DNA of 52,330 nt from assembly GCA_004356105.1 (NCBI GenBank), contig SMYC01000119.1, forward strand, positions 1 through 52,330, given 5' to 3'. Made by a program: the position numbers and the translations under genes. The DNA is from Acidobacteriota bacterium. Its GTDB lineage: Bacteria > Acidobacteriota > Vicinamibacteria > Marinacidobacterales > SMYC01. Below the pieces are notes generated by a model. It was given only the letters and a program-made list of their open reading frames with translations, was not told where the DNA came from and made no database searches. Each line of letters opens with the position of its first letter. The first letter of the stretch is position 1. Shown here piece after piece: positions 43,026-52,057 of this stretch.

Positions 43026-45695
43026 CTATCGCCCGAGCACGGCTGGGCGGGCCCGCGCGGGACCCCGGAAGACGGCGTTCAGGAAGATCGTGTTGAGCCC
43101 GTCCATATAGGCACGGTAGTTCGGGTCGGCGACGAAACCGATGACGAGACCGCGCCCGTGGCCTTCGACCATCGTGAATGGCTTATAGGCCATCTGTTTG
43201 CGGTTTTCTTCCCAAAGATAGCCGCCCGCGACGAGCTCGTCGGCGTCGGCGAAGACTGCGGGGTTGCGACCTTTGTCGAGCGTGAGTGGCGTATAAATCG
43301 CTCGGCCGCGCACGAGCACGTAAACACTGTCACCCATGCCGGCGTTGAGCCAGTGGTCGGGGTCGAGCTTGGCGCGCACCATGACTCCGGCGACGGCGTC
43401 GGGCTTCTCTTCCTTTGGCTCGATGGCTTTCAGGTAATCCTCTTCGGACGCGAGCAGCATCGCGGGCGGCGTTTCACCTTCTTTCTTGGGGTCGTCCTCG
43501 CGCTCCGCCTGGTTCTCGCGCCGCGAGGACAAAAGCTCCGCCTCCGTGAGATAGTCGACCGCGCTCCCGAGCCCGATAAGCGTCCCGCCTTCCTCCACCC
43601 AGCGCTTCAAGCTCTCGGTCGTCTTTTCGTCGAACACCGAGTCGTAGTCTCCTTCGGGCAGGATGAGGACGTCGAAAGGATGCAGATCGGTTGAAGCTAT
43701 TCGCCGCGAGCGGATAGGCGTGACGGGATAGCCGTACTGACCTTCGAGCACGAAGCGTGTTGCGCCCGCGGATCTGGACGAAGTCGGCTCGTCCCATGCG
43801 AGCGCCACCTCGGGCCGCCTTACGTGCCGAACGTTGCGACTTCCGAAGTTGACACCGCCTTCGACCCAGCCGGTATCGGTGGCGACGATCTCGGCGCCCG
43901 TCTGACGCGCGAGCTCGGCGAGCGTGTCGTGCATCTCGGAGGGGTTCTGCTCCACGGGAAAGATGAGCGTTCCGGAGGGGTAGGTCCGTCCGCCTTGCTC
44001 GATCGTTTTGTCGGCGCTCAGCACACGAAGATCGGCGCGGAGCGCTCCTGCCAGCAAACGCCCGGCCGCGGCCGTACCCCAGGGTGCGAGGTAGGCGACG
44101 CGCGCGCGGCCTCCTGTGATCGTCGCGGGGGTGACGCGCTCGCTCCCAGCGGGCTCGAAATTACCGGTGGGGACGACATCGCAGGTGACCGTCTCGACGT
44201 TGAAGAGCTGCGGCAACGCCCAGCCCGTGACGTCGTAGATCTCGTCGGGAAGGTTTCTCTTGCGTCGGCGCTCTTGCTCTTCCAGAAAGGCATCGCCGAG
44301 CGGGACGTCGGCGTCGAGGATCGTTCGAATGAGCCGCTTCGCTGGCTGCGCGAGCTCGACGATCAAGCTTCCCGCGGGAAAGTTGCCAGCGCGGCCACAG
44401 CCCGTGAACGCTGCCGTTGCGCGGCTCACTTCGATACCGTGCTCGGCGAGAATGCCTGCGAGCTTCCGCACCGCCGCCGTGTCCCCTTCGTTGGCAATGG
44501 CGTAGGCTTTTACACTCTCGCTCCGGCCCTCCTCTATGGCGGACTTACGATAGCTCCAGAAACTGTCGAGAAAGCGCGCGCGGTTCCGCGCAGTTGTTTC
44601 CGCGGTGGCTATGGAGGCCACGAAGTGATGGCGCACGCCGTCCCTGAAGTGAAGGTCGGTCCCGTCGTTGCGACGGAAGACGAGCCCGCGTGCCGACGCT
44701 TGTTCGTAAGTCGCCGCGAGTGTGCCGTGAAATAGCGGCCAGCTCGCGCCGTAGCCGGGGTAAAAGGCGTCGTAGATCTCGCGCGTGAAGTAGAGGAATC
44801 CGTAGGTGTCGAACCACTTCGCGTTGTTGCGTCCGTAGACATCGAGCGTTTCTCTCTGGCCCGAGGTGATGTGTGGGTTGTAGGGGATGGCTTCCGGCGT
44901 GAAGTAATAAGTCGAGTTGCCGCCCATCTCGTGCAGGTCTATGAAGATTTGCGGGAACCATTGAAGGATTGCGCGCACGTGGCCTTGCGTCTCCGGCTGC
45001 GTCAAAGCGAGCCAGTCGCGGTTCAAGTCGAAGTAATAATGATTGGTGCGACCGCCGGGCCACGGCTCGTCGTGCTCGGCGGCCGCGGGATGGGCGCTTG
45101 GCGCGATGCCTTCGGCGACGCGGAAGTGGTTCACGAAGCGATCGCGTCCGTCGGCGTTTTGTGTCGGGACGATGACCACGAGGGTTTCCCGCAATATGGT
45201 CTCCACGATCTCGTCGCCCTGGGCGGCGAGGAGGTGGTAGGCCGTGAGCAAGCCCGCATCCGGTGAGGAGATTTCGTTCCCGTGCACCCCGTAGGCAAGC
45301 CAGGTGACGGCGGGCTGGTTCTCGATAATGGCGGCGGCTTCCGCGTCGGTCGTCGTGCGGGGGTCGGCGAGCCTTTGGATATTGGCTCGGATCTCGTCGA
45401 GTCTTCCCATATTTGCCGGCGATCCGATGACCGCATAGACGAGCTCACGCCCTTCCCACGTTCGCGCGTATTCTTTTAACTGGATTTGCGCGGGTCGCGC
45501 CTCGGTCAGTGCTTCTAGGTATTCGAGCATCTCGGCATGAGAGACGATCCGGTCGCCGGGGGCGTGGCCCAAGACTTGCTCCATCGTGGGCACAGTGGAG
45601 TCATAGCTCGCACCTGGCCAAAACGCTTCTTGGGCGCTTACGTAGCCAACGAGGAAGAGAGTAGGAATGAAAGAAAAGACGGACGCACGGACCAT
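43026..45695 (-). CDS. secreted M14-family zinc carboxypeptidase
   Basis: An 889-residue protein starting at ATG 45695 with GAGG eight bases before, and a signal peptide ending VSAQ. The M14 domain is at about 50-380: WLAYGVHGNEISSPDAG (His and Glu ligands), VIVPTQNADGRDRF, YYFDLNRDWLALTQPET, FIDLHEMGGNSTYYF (third ligand). The remaining 500 residues include Rossmann-like segments (ARVAYLAPWG, FDVLILPEGDYDSVF, EEGGTLIGLGSAVDYL) resembling class I glutamine-amidotransferase-like domains seen at the C-terminus of such peptidases. It probably trims peptides outside the cytoplasm. It follows the PpiC gene on the same strand, in the order M14 then PpiC. Confidence 0.88.
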   Translation of the reverse strand: MVRASVFSFIPTLFLVGYVSAQEAFWPGASYDSTVPTMEQVLGHAPGDRIVSHAEMLEYLEALTEARPAQIQLKEYARTWEGRELVYAVIGSPANMGRLDEIRANIQRLADPRTTTDAEAAAIIENQPAVTWLAYGVHGNEISSPDAGLLTAYHLLAAQGDEIVETILRETLVVIVPTQNADGRDRFVNHFRVAEGIAPSAHPAAAEHDEPWPGGRTNHYYFDLNRDWLALTQPETQGHVRAILQWFPQIFIDLHEMGGNSTYYFTPEAIPYNPHITSGQRETLDVYGRNNAKWFDTYGFLYFTREIYDAFYPGYGASWPLFHGTLAATYEQASARGLVFRRNDGTDLHFRDGVRHHFVASIATAETTARNRARFLDSFWSYRKSAIEEGRSESVKAYAIANEGDTAAVRKLAGILAEHGIEVSRATAAFTGCGRAGNFPAGSLIVELAQPAKRLIRTILDADVPLGDAFLEEQERRRKRNLPDEIYDVTGWALPQLFNVETVTCDVVPTGNFEPAGSERVTPATITGGRARVAYLAPWGTAAAGRLLAGALRADLRVLSADKTIEQGGRTYPSGTLIFPVEQNPSEMHDTLAELARQTGAEIVATDTGWVEGGVNFGSRNVRHVRRPEVALAWDEPTSSRSAGATRFVLEGQYGYPVTPIRSRRIASTDLHPFDVLILPEGDYDSVFDEKTTESLKRWVEEGGTLIGLGSAVDYLTEAELLSSRRENQAEREDDPKKEGETPPAMLLASEEDYLKAIEPKEEKPDAVAGVMVRAKLDPDHWLNAGMGDSVYVLVRGRAIYTPLTLDKGRNPAVFADADELVAGGYLWEENRKQMAYKPFTMVEGHGRGLVIGFVADPNYRAYMDGLNTIFLNAVFRGPARARPAVLGR

Positions 45696-45764
45696 GAAGC
45701 ACACCTCACTCGATAAAAGAACGCGCGATATTAGTGCGCGGGTGCTGGTCGAAGCAAGCTGCTC

Positions 45765-46430
45765 TTAGCGGCAGTAAGCTTCTCGGAGGGTGTTGAGGTC
45801 GCTCGCGGTGAGAAGACTCACGGGATCTTGGTCTTGATTGTGAACGCCAAAATTGCCTGCCGCCGACATTTTGTCCTCGGAGGACGGCGAGTGGTCCACG
45901 ATGCCGAGCACGTGGCCGATCTCGTGCGCGGTCGTGTTGGCGAGGTCGTTTACGAGAAAGGGCGTACGCTCGTAATGGCTACGCGTCAGCTTGATTTTCG
46001 CGTTCACGATCAGCTCGTCGGTGAAGGTGAGCTCGGTGATGCCCATAGCGTTTTCCAGAAGCGGGCCTGCACTGAGAGACAATGTGACCGGGGCGGCGTT
46101 TGGAGAGTAGCTCACCCGAAACTGAAGCAAGCGGCCCATCGTCCGTTGTAGGGCTTCCGCCCAGAGATGGATGCCGCGCTCGACGCCTTCGCGATAGACG
46201 TCCAGCAGCGTTTCGGGAATCGGACCGAGGTCGACATAGATGTCGACAGGGAAGCTTTGCCACCTTTTTAGTTGGGTCGCGGAGGCGAAGTTCGGTTGCG
46301 CGCCGCAGTCGGCCAGAATCAGTGGCGCCCTGTCGGGTGAGAGCGGAAGGGGCGTACACGCTACCTGGGCCAGAGCGATGTGACACAAAAGGCCCAGAAG
46401 ATAGCGAAAACGGAAACTCGAAGCGCTCAA
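45765..46430 (-). CDS. metzincin-type zinc metalloprotease lipoprotein
   Basis: A 221-residue protein with a lipobox (AQVAC) and a small protease domain. The zinc site is AHEIGHVLGIVDHS (His169, His173), where the usual third His position is occupied by Asp179 with His180 directly after, as in snapalysin-like or matrixin variants. A Met-turn candidate (EDKMSAAG) follows. The upstream part has beta strands typical of matrixins (FPVDIYVDLGPIPETL, FRVSYSP). It is probably an anchored protease acting in the periplasm or at the surface. Confidence 0.8.
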   Translation of the reverse strand: MSASSFRFRYLLGLLCHIALAQVACTPLPLSPDRAPLILADCGAQPNFASATQLKRWQSFPVDIYVDLGPIPETLLDVYREGVERGIHLWAEALQRTMGRLLQFRVSYSPNAAPVTLSLSAGPLLENAMGITELTFTDELIVNAKIKLTRSHYERTPFLVNDLANTTAHEIGHVLGIVDHSPSSEDKMSAAGNFGVHNQDQDPVSLLTASDLNTLREAYCR

Positions 46431-46592
46431 ACAACCACCCGAAGAAGACAGACGACCGGCCCGAAAATCAGTTAGTTCGGTTGCCGTGAAGGTGAACTGG
46501 ATTGTTAGTCGTTGGATCTAGTGTAGCATTCAAAACGAAAAAGGAAGAGCGGAGGATTCATCGACGCGGCCATCCCATTACCCTCCCGCGTG

Positions 46593-46874
46593 ATGGTGCG
46601 CTACCCGAAATGGATGTTCGCGCTCGTGCTCGGCCGCATCGCGGCGCACCTGAACTATTGGATGTGGGACGACGCGCGCCTCGTTCTCGTTCTGCCGATA
46701 AACCGCACCGCTACTCCCAACAAGAACATGTGTTTGGATTTCAAGCTGCACCTTTCAGCGCTTTTTTATCAATTGGCCTTTCCAGAGAGTCCGACCTTCG
46801 TGACCGGTTTTTGGTGGATTGTAGTTTCAGGGTTCCCTGAAGAAGAAACGCTTGGACACCTACGTTCCAGCTAG
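46593..46874 (+). CDS. small membrane protein, possibly truncated
   Basis: A 93-residue frame from ATG 46593. The first half (YPKWMFALVLGRIAAHLNYWMWDDARLVL) looks like the start of small inner-membrane proteins known to me from related bacteria, but after VLPIN the sequence changes character, suggesting a frameshift or fusion. I do not recognise a function. It lies between two minus-strand genes. Confidence 0.4.
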   Translation: MVRYPKWMFALVLGRIAAHLNYWMWDDARLVLVLPINRTATPNKNMCLDFKLHLSALFYQLAFPESPTFVTGFWWIVVSGFPEEETLGHLRSS

Positions 46875-46878
46875 GAAA

Positions 46879-47607
46879 CTAGCTCATCCGCCGCAGCGAG
46901 CGGATGAAGATCGTGACAGCGAAAAACAGACCGGTGCCAGCGATGAACGGGACCACGCGGCGAGGGTCGTCTTTTAGTGGGAGCTCTTCCATCATGACGT
47001 TGACGATCATGGCGCCCGCCAAGAATCCCGTCATCACCAGCAACGTCTCCTTGGGAAGGCTCGTGAAGGTGGCAAGTGCCCAGCCGGAGGCGATGGAAGC
47101 CGCGAGCAGCCAGCGGAGCAATCGATCGAACGCGCTAGGGTGCCAGTGTCGGAGCTGATGATTGATTCCGAGAAGGTGTGCTCCCAAAACTGCTGCGGCC
47201 ACGAATAGAGGAGCCAGTCCGGGTCGCGGGATGTTGGGGATGATGTGGCCGACGAGAGCGTTATAGAAACAAAACGACGCTGTGTGAACGGACGTCGCGA
47301 GCGCAGCGCGCGGGTGCCCCGGTAAGCGGTATCGATCGACGATGAAGTAAAAGAGAAACCCGAAAAGGGCAAAGAGGAACACGCGGTAGTGAAGAAACTC
47401 AGATTCCGAGGGCTCTGCAGCCATGATCGCCCGCGTGTAATCCGACAGCTTGGGCAACATGTACAAGAAGACGTAACCGATGGCGATGCCCGCGGTGAAC
47501 GGGACCCAGATATGGCGGCGGCGCACGGCGCGTTCTTCGAGCCATGGATGCGAGACGTGTAGCCCGGCGAGAACGAAAACCAGAATACCCGAAAAAACAA
47601 CTCTCAT
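46879..47607 (-). CDS. polytopic membrane protein, ZIP-transporter-like
   Basis: A 242-residue protein with seven to eight hydrophobic helices. Helical motifs with polar residues inside the membrane stand out: GYVFLYMLPKLSDY, SVHTASFCFYNALVGHIIP and FLAGAMIVNVMMEELPLKDD. The Glu-Glu-Leu-Pro near the end resembles the last helices of ZIP metal transporters, but the central histidine pattern is not convincing. It is a complete protein of uncertain function. Confidence 0.55.
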   Translation of the reverse strand: MRVVFSGILVFVLAGLHVSHPWLEERAVRRRHIWVPFTAGIAIGYVFLYMLPKLSDYTRAIMAAEPSESEFLHYRVFLFALFGFLFYFIVDRYRLPGHPRAALATSVHTASFCFYNALVGHIIPNIPRPGLAPLFVAAAVLGAHLLGINHQLRHWHPSAFDRLLRWLLAASIASGWALATFTSLPKETLLVMTGFLAGAMIVNVMMEELPLKDDPRRVVPFIAGTGLFFAVTIFIRSLRRMS

Positions 47608-47676
47608 GAATTCAAGGCGACCGCGCTCGCTCAGTGCTGGGAGCGGTACGCAGAGGCCAACTTCGTGGTCGTACCA

Positions 47677-47845
47677 CTAAAACGCGATAATCAAACCAGC
47701 GTTGACGTTACCCTGCGCGAAGAGCGAACGACCATTAACGTCATCGTCGGCTTCAATTTCGCGCTTGCCACCGATCGGTGATGAAGTGATGCGAACGGAA
47801 ATCATCCGGCGAGCTTGCGCGGTTCTTGGTCCGCCGGTGGGGGTC
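47677..47845 (-). pseudogene. C-terminal fragment of an outer-membrane beta-barrel protein
   Basis: The last 50 or so codons of a barrel protein: ISVRITSSPIGGKREIEADD and RSLFAQGNVNAGLIIAF plus stop, with the terminal Phe needed for barrel assembly. No upstream part exists; a J-domain remnant on the other strand takes over. Confidence 0.55.
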
Positions 47846-48000
47846 TCCGTACCCGGCCGTTCGGAATCGCTACATGTCGCTCGTCAAGAGGTGGCAACCG
47901 GATCGCTTTTCTTCGGATCCTCAACGTCAAGCCGAGCCCGTCCTCCGCGTACGCTCATCCTTGACTATGAGACGCTTCGGGCTGCTGACCGCTCTGACAC
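47804..48000 (+). pseudogene. J-domain (DnaJ-like) remnant
   Basis: Pieces in two frames follow the J-domain pattern: CAVLGPPVGVSVP, then AVRNRYMSLVKRWQPDRFSSDPQRQAE, then ILDYETLRAA. The invariant HPD motif needed to stimulate Hsp70 has become QPD. Two indels and the lost His make it non-functional. No other domain of the parent protein is seen nearby. Confidence 0.65.
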
Positions 48001-48042
48001 TGTTGTGTGGTGCAGCAGCGCCGTCAAGTGAAGAAAGCTCCG

Positions 48043-48633
48043 CTACTTTGTGTAGACGTTGACGAGCTTCGTTGGCGTGGTCTGATAGGCGGTGATCTTG
48101 AAGCGCTTGGTCTCGTCGTCGATCTCGACCTGTGCGCCGGCGACTATAGCACCGTTGCCCTTGCCCCCTTCAGAGACGAACAATTCGATCATCGACAGAT
48201 CGTAGTCTAGTGACTGATTGTTGCGACGCGCCTCGCCCAGGCTAATCGGGCGTGGGGTCAGGACAACGATGTGCCGTTTTCCATCTTTCGTCTTGCTCTC
48301 AAACGCATAACGCAATGTGGTCCTCGGGTACCGGCCTCCCTGAATACGGATCCAGCCCGTTTCCGGCTGCTGTTCGAGGATCTTCATCATCGCTGCCTGC
48401 CCGTCCGCATGCAGAGCCCCAATAAGGCGCGCCCGTTGTGATGGGGTGGACCATCGCGAGATTGAAAGCTCGATTGCCCTCGCACCCCCTCCGCCGATGT
48501 TCGCGTAGAACTTCTCTTCCTTCTTGTCCTTCTCGTCTTGGGCGATCCCGAGAGGCGCGAACGCGACGATGAGCAAGGCGGTGGCCAGCGCGAGCGACGC
48601 GGCTGGGCGGAGAGTTTTGCTACTTGTTACCAT
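48043..48633 (-). CDS. secreted protein of unknown function, paralogue of the gene at the window end
   Basis: A 196-residue exported protein with a signal peptide ending GIAQ, then a charged linker (EKDKKEEKF) and a beta-rich domain: GWIRIQGGRYPRTTLRYAFES, RHIVVLTPRPISLGEARR, YDLSMIELFVSEGGKGNG and VEIDDETKRFKITAYQTTPTKLVNV. The partial gene at 52058-52330 shows the same motif order, so this is a small paralogous family. I know no function. Relatives seem to be single-domain periplasmic proteins. Confidence 0.7.
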   Translation of the reverse strand: MVTSSKTLRPAASLALATALLIVAFAPLGIAQDEKDKKEEKFYANIGGGGARAIELSISRWSTPSQRARLIGALHADGQAAMMKILEQQPETGWIRIQGGRYPRTTLRYAFESKTKDGKRHIVVLTPRPISLGEARRNNQSLDYDLSMIELFVSEGGKGNGAIVAGAQVEIDDETKRFKITAYQTTPTKLVNVYTK

Positions 48634-48744
48634 TTCTTGCCTCCAGAAATCCTAGTCAGCGCTAGCAAGTGTCAGACCGAAGGGACGTGGCACACGCGGG
48701 CACCCGTGTAATATCGAATTTGAACACCCTATCACAACGCTTGA

Positions 48745-49132
48745 TATACAGCCGTCATCCAGGGGAAGCGTTATCGGTCCTTTGCCGACAGCTATCTGTT
48801 CGAGCCCGCCGCCTCCGAGCTCGCGAAGATGCTCGACATCCCGCACATGCCACCGGCGGCCCTTCGCAACATCCGGGGGCGACGCGGAAGCCTGCAAATG
48901 TGGGTCGAAGACATCCTCGACGAGGACGCGGATGGATTTCGACCTCCCAGCCCCATCGCCTGGGCGTCGCAGCTCTGGGACATGAAGTTCTTCGACAACA
49001 TCTATTTATAACGTCGACCGAAACGGGGGGAATCTTCTCGTCTCTCACGACTACAAGCTTTGGCTCATCGATCATACGCGTGGATTCCAATTCAAGTGCG
49101 GGCTTCTCGACGATGACGTCGTCTTCTATTGA
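48745..49132 (+). pseudogene. C-terminal remnant of a PI3K/HipA-like kinase-fold protein, frameshifted
   Basis: Frame 1 gives SYLFEPAASELAKMLDIPHMPPA, RGSLQMWVEDILDED and LWDMKFFDNIY. After an indel near 49008 it continues as YNVDRNGGNLLVSHDYKLWLIDHTRGFQ. The DRNxGN and LIDHTR elements are the catalytic and metal-binding parts of phosphatidylinositol-kinase/HipA-like proteins found in Acidobacteriota. The N-terminal half is missing, and 49133-49302 has no gene. Confidence 0.65.
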
Positions 49133-49302
49133 GCTCGTTTCGCTACACGGGCATCTTGCCATTTAGGATGCTTTGGTTCGTCACGCTAGCCCTCGTCGCG
49201 GTCGCGTTCGCCGCGTGACTCGAACGGAGAATTCACTCCGGCGGCGTCGGGCTCGTTCGCGGAACGTCAACTTGACAATGCCGTGTGTTAGAGTGTGGGC
49301 TC

Positions 49303-50340
49303 ATGAGACTTTCACTTTGGATCACCGTATGGCTGGCCGCCGCCCACGTAGGCGCTCAGCCGCGCGAGCCACACCGTTACTTCAAGGACGTCATCGGCCT
49401 CAGCGACGCCGAGATCCGCCAAGTGGAGCAAGGTCACGTCGTCGCCAAAGTGCTCGAGACACCGCTCGCTCACGAAGTCGCCATCTTCGGCGCCGTTTGG
49501 GTCGAAGCCACGACCGACTATTTCGTCGAGAAGTATGAGGATATCGAGAGCTTCGAGAAAGGCGACGGCGTCCTCCAGATTCATAAAATCGACGAGCCGT
49601 TGAAGTTCGAGGACTTCACGGGAATTCGTTTTCCCGAAGCGGACATCAAAGCCATTCCCAAATGCAAGATCGGGAAGTGCGCCGTCAAGATCGACGAGAC
49701 GGGTCTCGTCCGGCTTCAAAGCGAGATCGACTGGAAGGCGCCGGATGCCGAGTCAAAGGCACAATCACTCATCGCCGAGATCGCTTATGAGTACGTTCGT
49801 GAGTACCAAAAAGGCGGAGACGCCACGCTGGCAGCCTATCGAGACAAGAAACGGCCAACTTATTTGGCGAAAGAGTTCAAGGGCATGCTCGAGAACTCGA
49901 GCTTTCTTTACGAGTACTTTCCCGAGTTCAACGACTACCTCCTCGGTTATCCCAAAGCGATGCTCCCCGGAAGCACGGATTTCTTCTATTGGTCTCTGAA
50001 CGATTTCGGGTTGAAGCCACTTTTTCGCATGAACCACGTCGTCATCTACCCTCTCGGAGAAGATCATAATGCGGGCGTGGTGATCGCGTGTAAGATGCTC
50101 TACGCGAGCCACTACTTTCACTCTGCGCTCGAGCTGCGCTTTCTCGTACGCGACACCGCGAACCCCACGGATGTCGGGTTCTTCATGATCAGTGTCAACC
50201 GGAGCCGCTCGGATGGGCTCACGGGGTTCTTTGGCTCCATCCTCAAGAGGCAAGCCGTCAAGAGAGCGCGCGACGGGCTCGCAGGCGTGCTGGCGAATGG
50301 GAAGAAGAATCTAGAGGCGGGTTACAAAGAAAGCGAGTGA
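49303..50340 (+). CDS. secreted protein of unknown function
   Basis: A 345-residue protein from ATG 49303 with a signal peptide (LWITVWLAAAHVGAQ). It starts with a helical segment (DVIGLSDAEIRQVEQGHVVAKVLE), then a beta-rich middle (CKIGKCAVKIDETGLVRLQ) and a steroidogenic-acute-regulatory-like or lipid-binding-like C-terminus (FRMNHVVIYPL, MLYASHYFHSALELRFLV). I recall similar uncharacterised proteins in acidobacterial and proteobacterial genomes but no function. A TTGACA lies upstream without a clear -10 box. Confidence 0.65.
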   Translation: MRLSLWITVWLAAAHVGAQPREPHRYFKDVIGLSDAEIRQVEQGHVVAKVLETPLAHEVAIFGAVWVEATTDYFVEKYEDIESFEKGDGVLQIHKIDEPLKFEDFTGIRFPEADIKAIPKCKIGKCAVKIDETGLVRLQSEIDWKAPDAESKAQSLIAEIAYEYVREYQKGGDATLAAYRDKKRPTYLAKEFKGMLENSSFLYEYFPEFNDYLLGYPKAMLPGSTDFFYWSLNDFGLKPLFRMNHVVIYPLGEDHNAGVVIACKMLYASHYFHSALELRFLVRDTANPTDVGFFMISVNRSRSDGLTGFFGSILKRQAVKRARDGLAGVLANGKKNLEAGYKESE

Positions 50341-50455
50341 GGGGTGGCGACCGCCGATGTGTCGCTCCAGTGGCTGAACGAGCAGGCACGTGACATCACC
50401 GTCGGCGAGACCGGCTACGGCGTCATTCTTTCGAAGGAAGCACGTAGGATCGACA
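50341..50455. other. gap between convergent genes, short possible remnant
   Basis: On the plus strand the bases read ATADVSLQWLNEQARDI and TGYGVILSKEARRIDI without a stop until past the next gene's end. It looks like protein but has no recognised family and no good start; possibly a leftover of a lost gene. Confidence 0.25.
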
Positions 50456-51601
50456 TCACGGCTCCAGAAACATGGAGTAGATCTCGTCCACGTGGGCCGA
50501 CGCATCAACAAGATGCACGCCCAGGCGCAGCCGCCCGTCGCTCGTGACATCGAGGCGAATGAAGCCGCTCTTGGCGGCCTTATAGAGCGTTACGTCCCGC
50601 CACTTGGTCGCGGTCACGTGACCGTAGATTCCCGAGCCGCTTACGATCTGGTACTTCACGCCCCGATCTTCCAGCGCGAGCACCTCGAGGGTGTGCTCGT
50701 GCCCTGCGGCGTGCATCAGCGGTGGATATTCTCGAAACACCTTATCGAACGCGGCACGCATGCGCTTGTTCCCGGAGCCGGACTGGTCCTGGTTGCTGAT
50801 ACCGAGCATCCGTGCAACAGGGTATAGGGATCCGATGACCGGTAACGGCACCCAGAGGAAACCTTTCATCGCAGTGAGAGGAAACAGGTGGTCACGCCAA
50901 GTGAAATGACCGCCGTGGCTGCCACTCGAAAGGAGGGGATGGTGAGCTACGACGATGGCGTAACGATCGCCGGCCTCCGCAAGCGCCCGCCCAAGCGATG
51001 CAAGAATCTCCTCTTCGGTCCCCGGATCGCACTCCTCCTCACCGGGCTTCTCGGCGGAATGGAGCCACCACTGGGTGTCTAGGGTGATGAGCCGTAGCCG
51101 CTGACCGAGGTCCACGACTTCCGGACCGGGGCATCCACCGCGCGGCAGAAGCTCTACCTGACCGTCGTTCCCGTGCTCGCGGATGAAGCGCTCCTGCCGC
51201 TTCACCGCGCTCCACCCCCCGGCTCTTTGTTTCGCCCAATCGTGGTTCCCGGGAACGAAAATTCCCTTTGCGTTGGTGGCAAGGACTACGTCCATTTGAT
51301 CTTTGAGACGACGATCCATCTCGGTGCGGTTGTCGGCCTCCGCGTGGGGCATTCCTTTCGGGTATATGTTGTCACCGAGAAATACCACCGCCGACGGAGC
51401 TGGCCCTTCTCGAATCTCCGCCGTCAGTGCCTCGAGGACGGGCTCACGCTCACGCTCGGGCTCCCCGGCATCCCCAATGAGGAACAAAGTGAACTGCGGG
51501 GCGCTGGCAGGCGGAACCGGCGCGTGGATAGCCGGGGCCCGGCCCGCACACGAGGAGACTGCGAGAAGGACTAGAGGGGCGAAGAGCCGATGTCGTCGCA
51601 A
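50456..51601 (-). CDS. metallophosphoesterase lipoprotein
   Basis: A 381-residue protein from TTG 51601 with lipobox AVSSC. It has all calcineurin-like phosphoesterase motifs in order: LFLIGDAG, VFLGDNIYPKGM, FVPGNHDW, IVVAHHPLL, HAAGHEHTLEVL. It resembles purple-acid-phosphatase-like secreted enzymes. It probably hydrolyses phosphate esters in the periplasm, like the PhoD enzyme elsewhere in the window. The 3' end is convergent with the gene before it. Confidence 0.88.
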   Translation of the reverse strand: MRRHRLFAPLVLLAVSSCAGRAPAIHAPVPPASAPQFTLFLIGDAGEPEREREPVLEALTAEIREGPAPSAVVFLGDNIYPKGMPHAEADNRTEMDRRLKDQMDVVLATNAKGIFVPGNHDWAKQRAGGWSAVKRQERFIREHGNDGQVELLPRGGCPGPEVVDLGQRLRLITLDTQWWLHSAEKPGEEECDPGTEEEILASLGRALAEAGDRYAIVVAHHPLLSSGSHGGHFTWRDHLFPLTAMKGFLWVPLPVIGSLYPVARMLGISNQDQSGSGNKRMRAAFDKVFREYPPLMHAAGHEHTLEVLALEDRGVKYQIVSGSGIYGHVTATKWRDVTLYKAAKSGFIRLDVTSDGRLRLGVHLVDASAHVDEIYSMFLEP

Positions 51602-52057
51602 TTGCGGTCCCCCGGAGAGAGACGGATACCCGTGAGCGAGGGGACGCCCCTAGGGCTGCGGGTCCGTTCGTTCCGAACTTCTCGTTGATGTATCAGTGGA
51701 CCTCCCCAGCGCGTCCCGGCGGGCGACTCGACCCTCGACACCAAGCTCGGAGAGTTCGGTGCGCCGGAGAGACAAATCGAGTGGTACGAGCATAGTCGAG
51801 GATTGCGGCCAGATTTCCTCGTCGACGGCAGCCATCCCGACCTCGATGTCGTCTTTGGTGATGTTGACACCATGTAGTCAGTAGCGTGCGGACAACGCAG
51901 TCACGACTAGTGACGCGATCTACACGGTTGCGACAGTCGCTGCTCGCTGACGTGGGTGGAGGCGACGGTGCCCCGGGTAGAAAGTGATGAGAGCAGAGGC
52001 GCGCCGTTGACTGCGGCCCTCCTCCGCTTCGAGTCGTTCAGCGCGGCCCGCTATTGG
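51602..52057 (+). other. intergenic region with a possible gene tail (51712-51879)
   Basis: One stretch on the plus strand reads as protein (STLDTKLGEFGAPERQIEWY, RGLRPDFLVDGSHPDLDVVF) and ends with TAG near 51879, with no start codon or recognised family. It may be the tail of a decayed gene. The rest up to 52057 shows nothing I can support. Confidence 0.3.

Noticed and set aside
49272..49277. TTGACA as a -35 box for the secreted protein gene
   Set aside because: No -10-like sequence lies 16-18 bases downstream.
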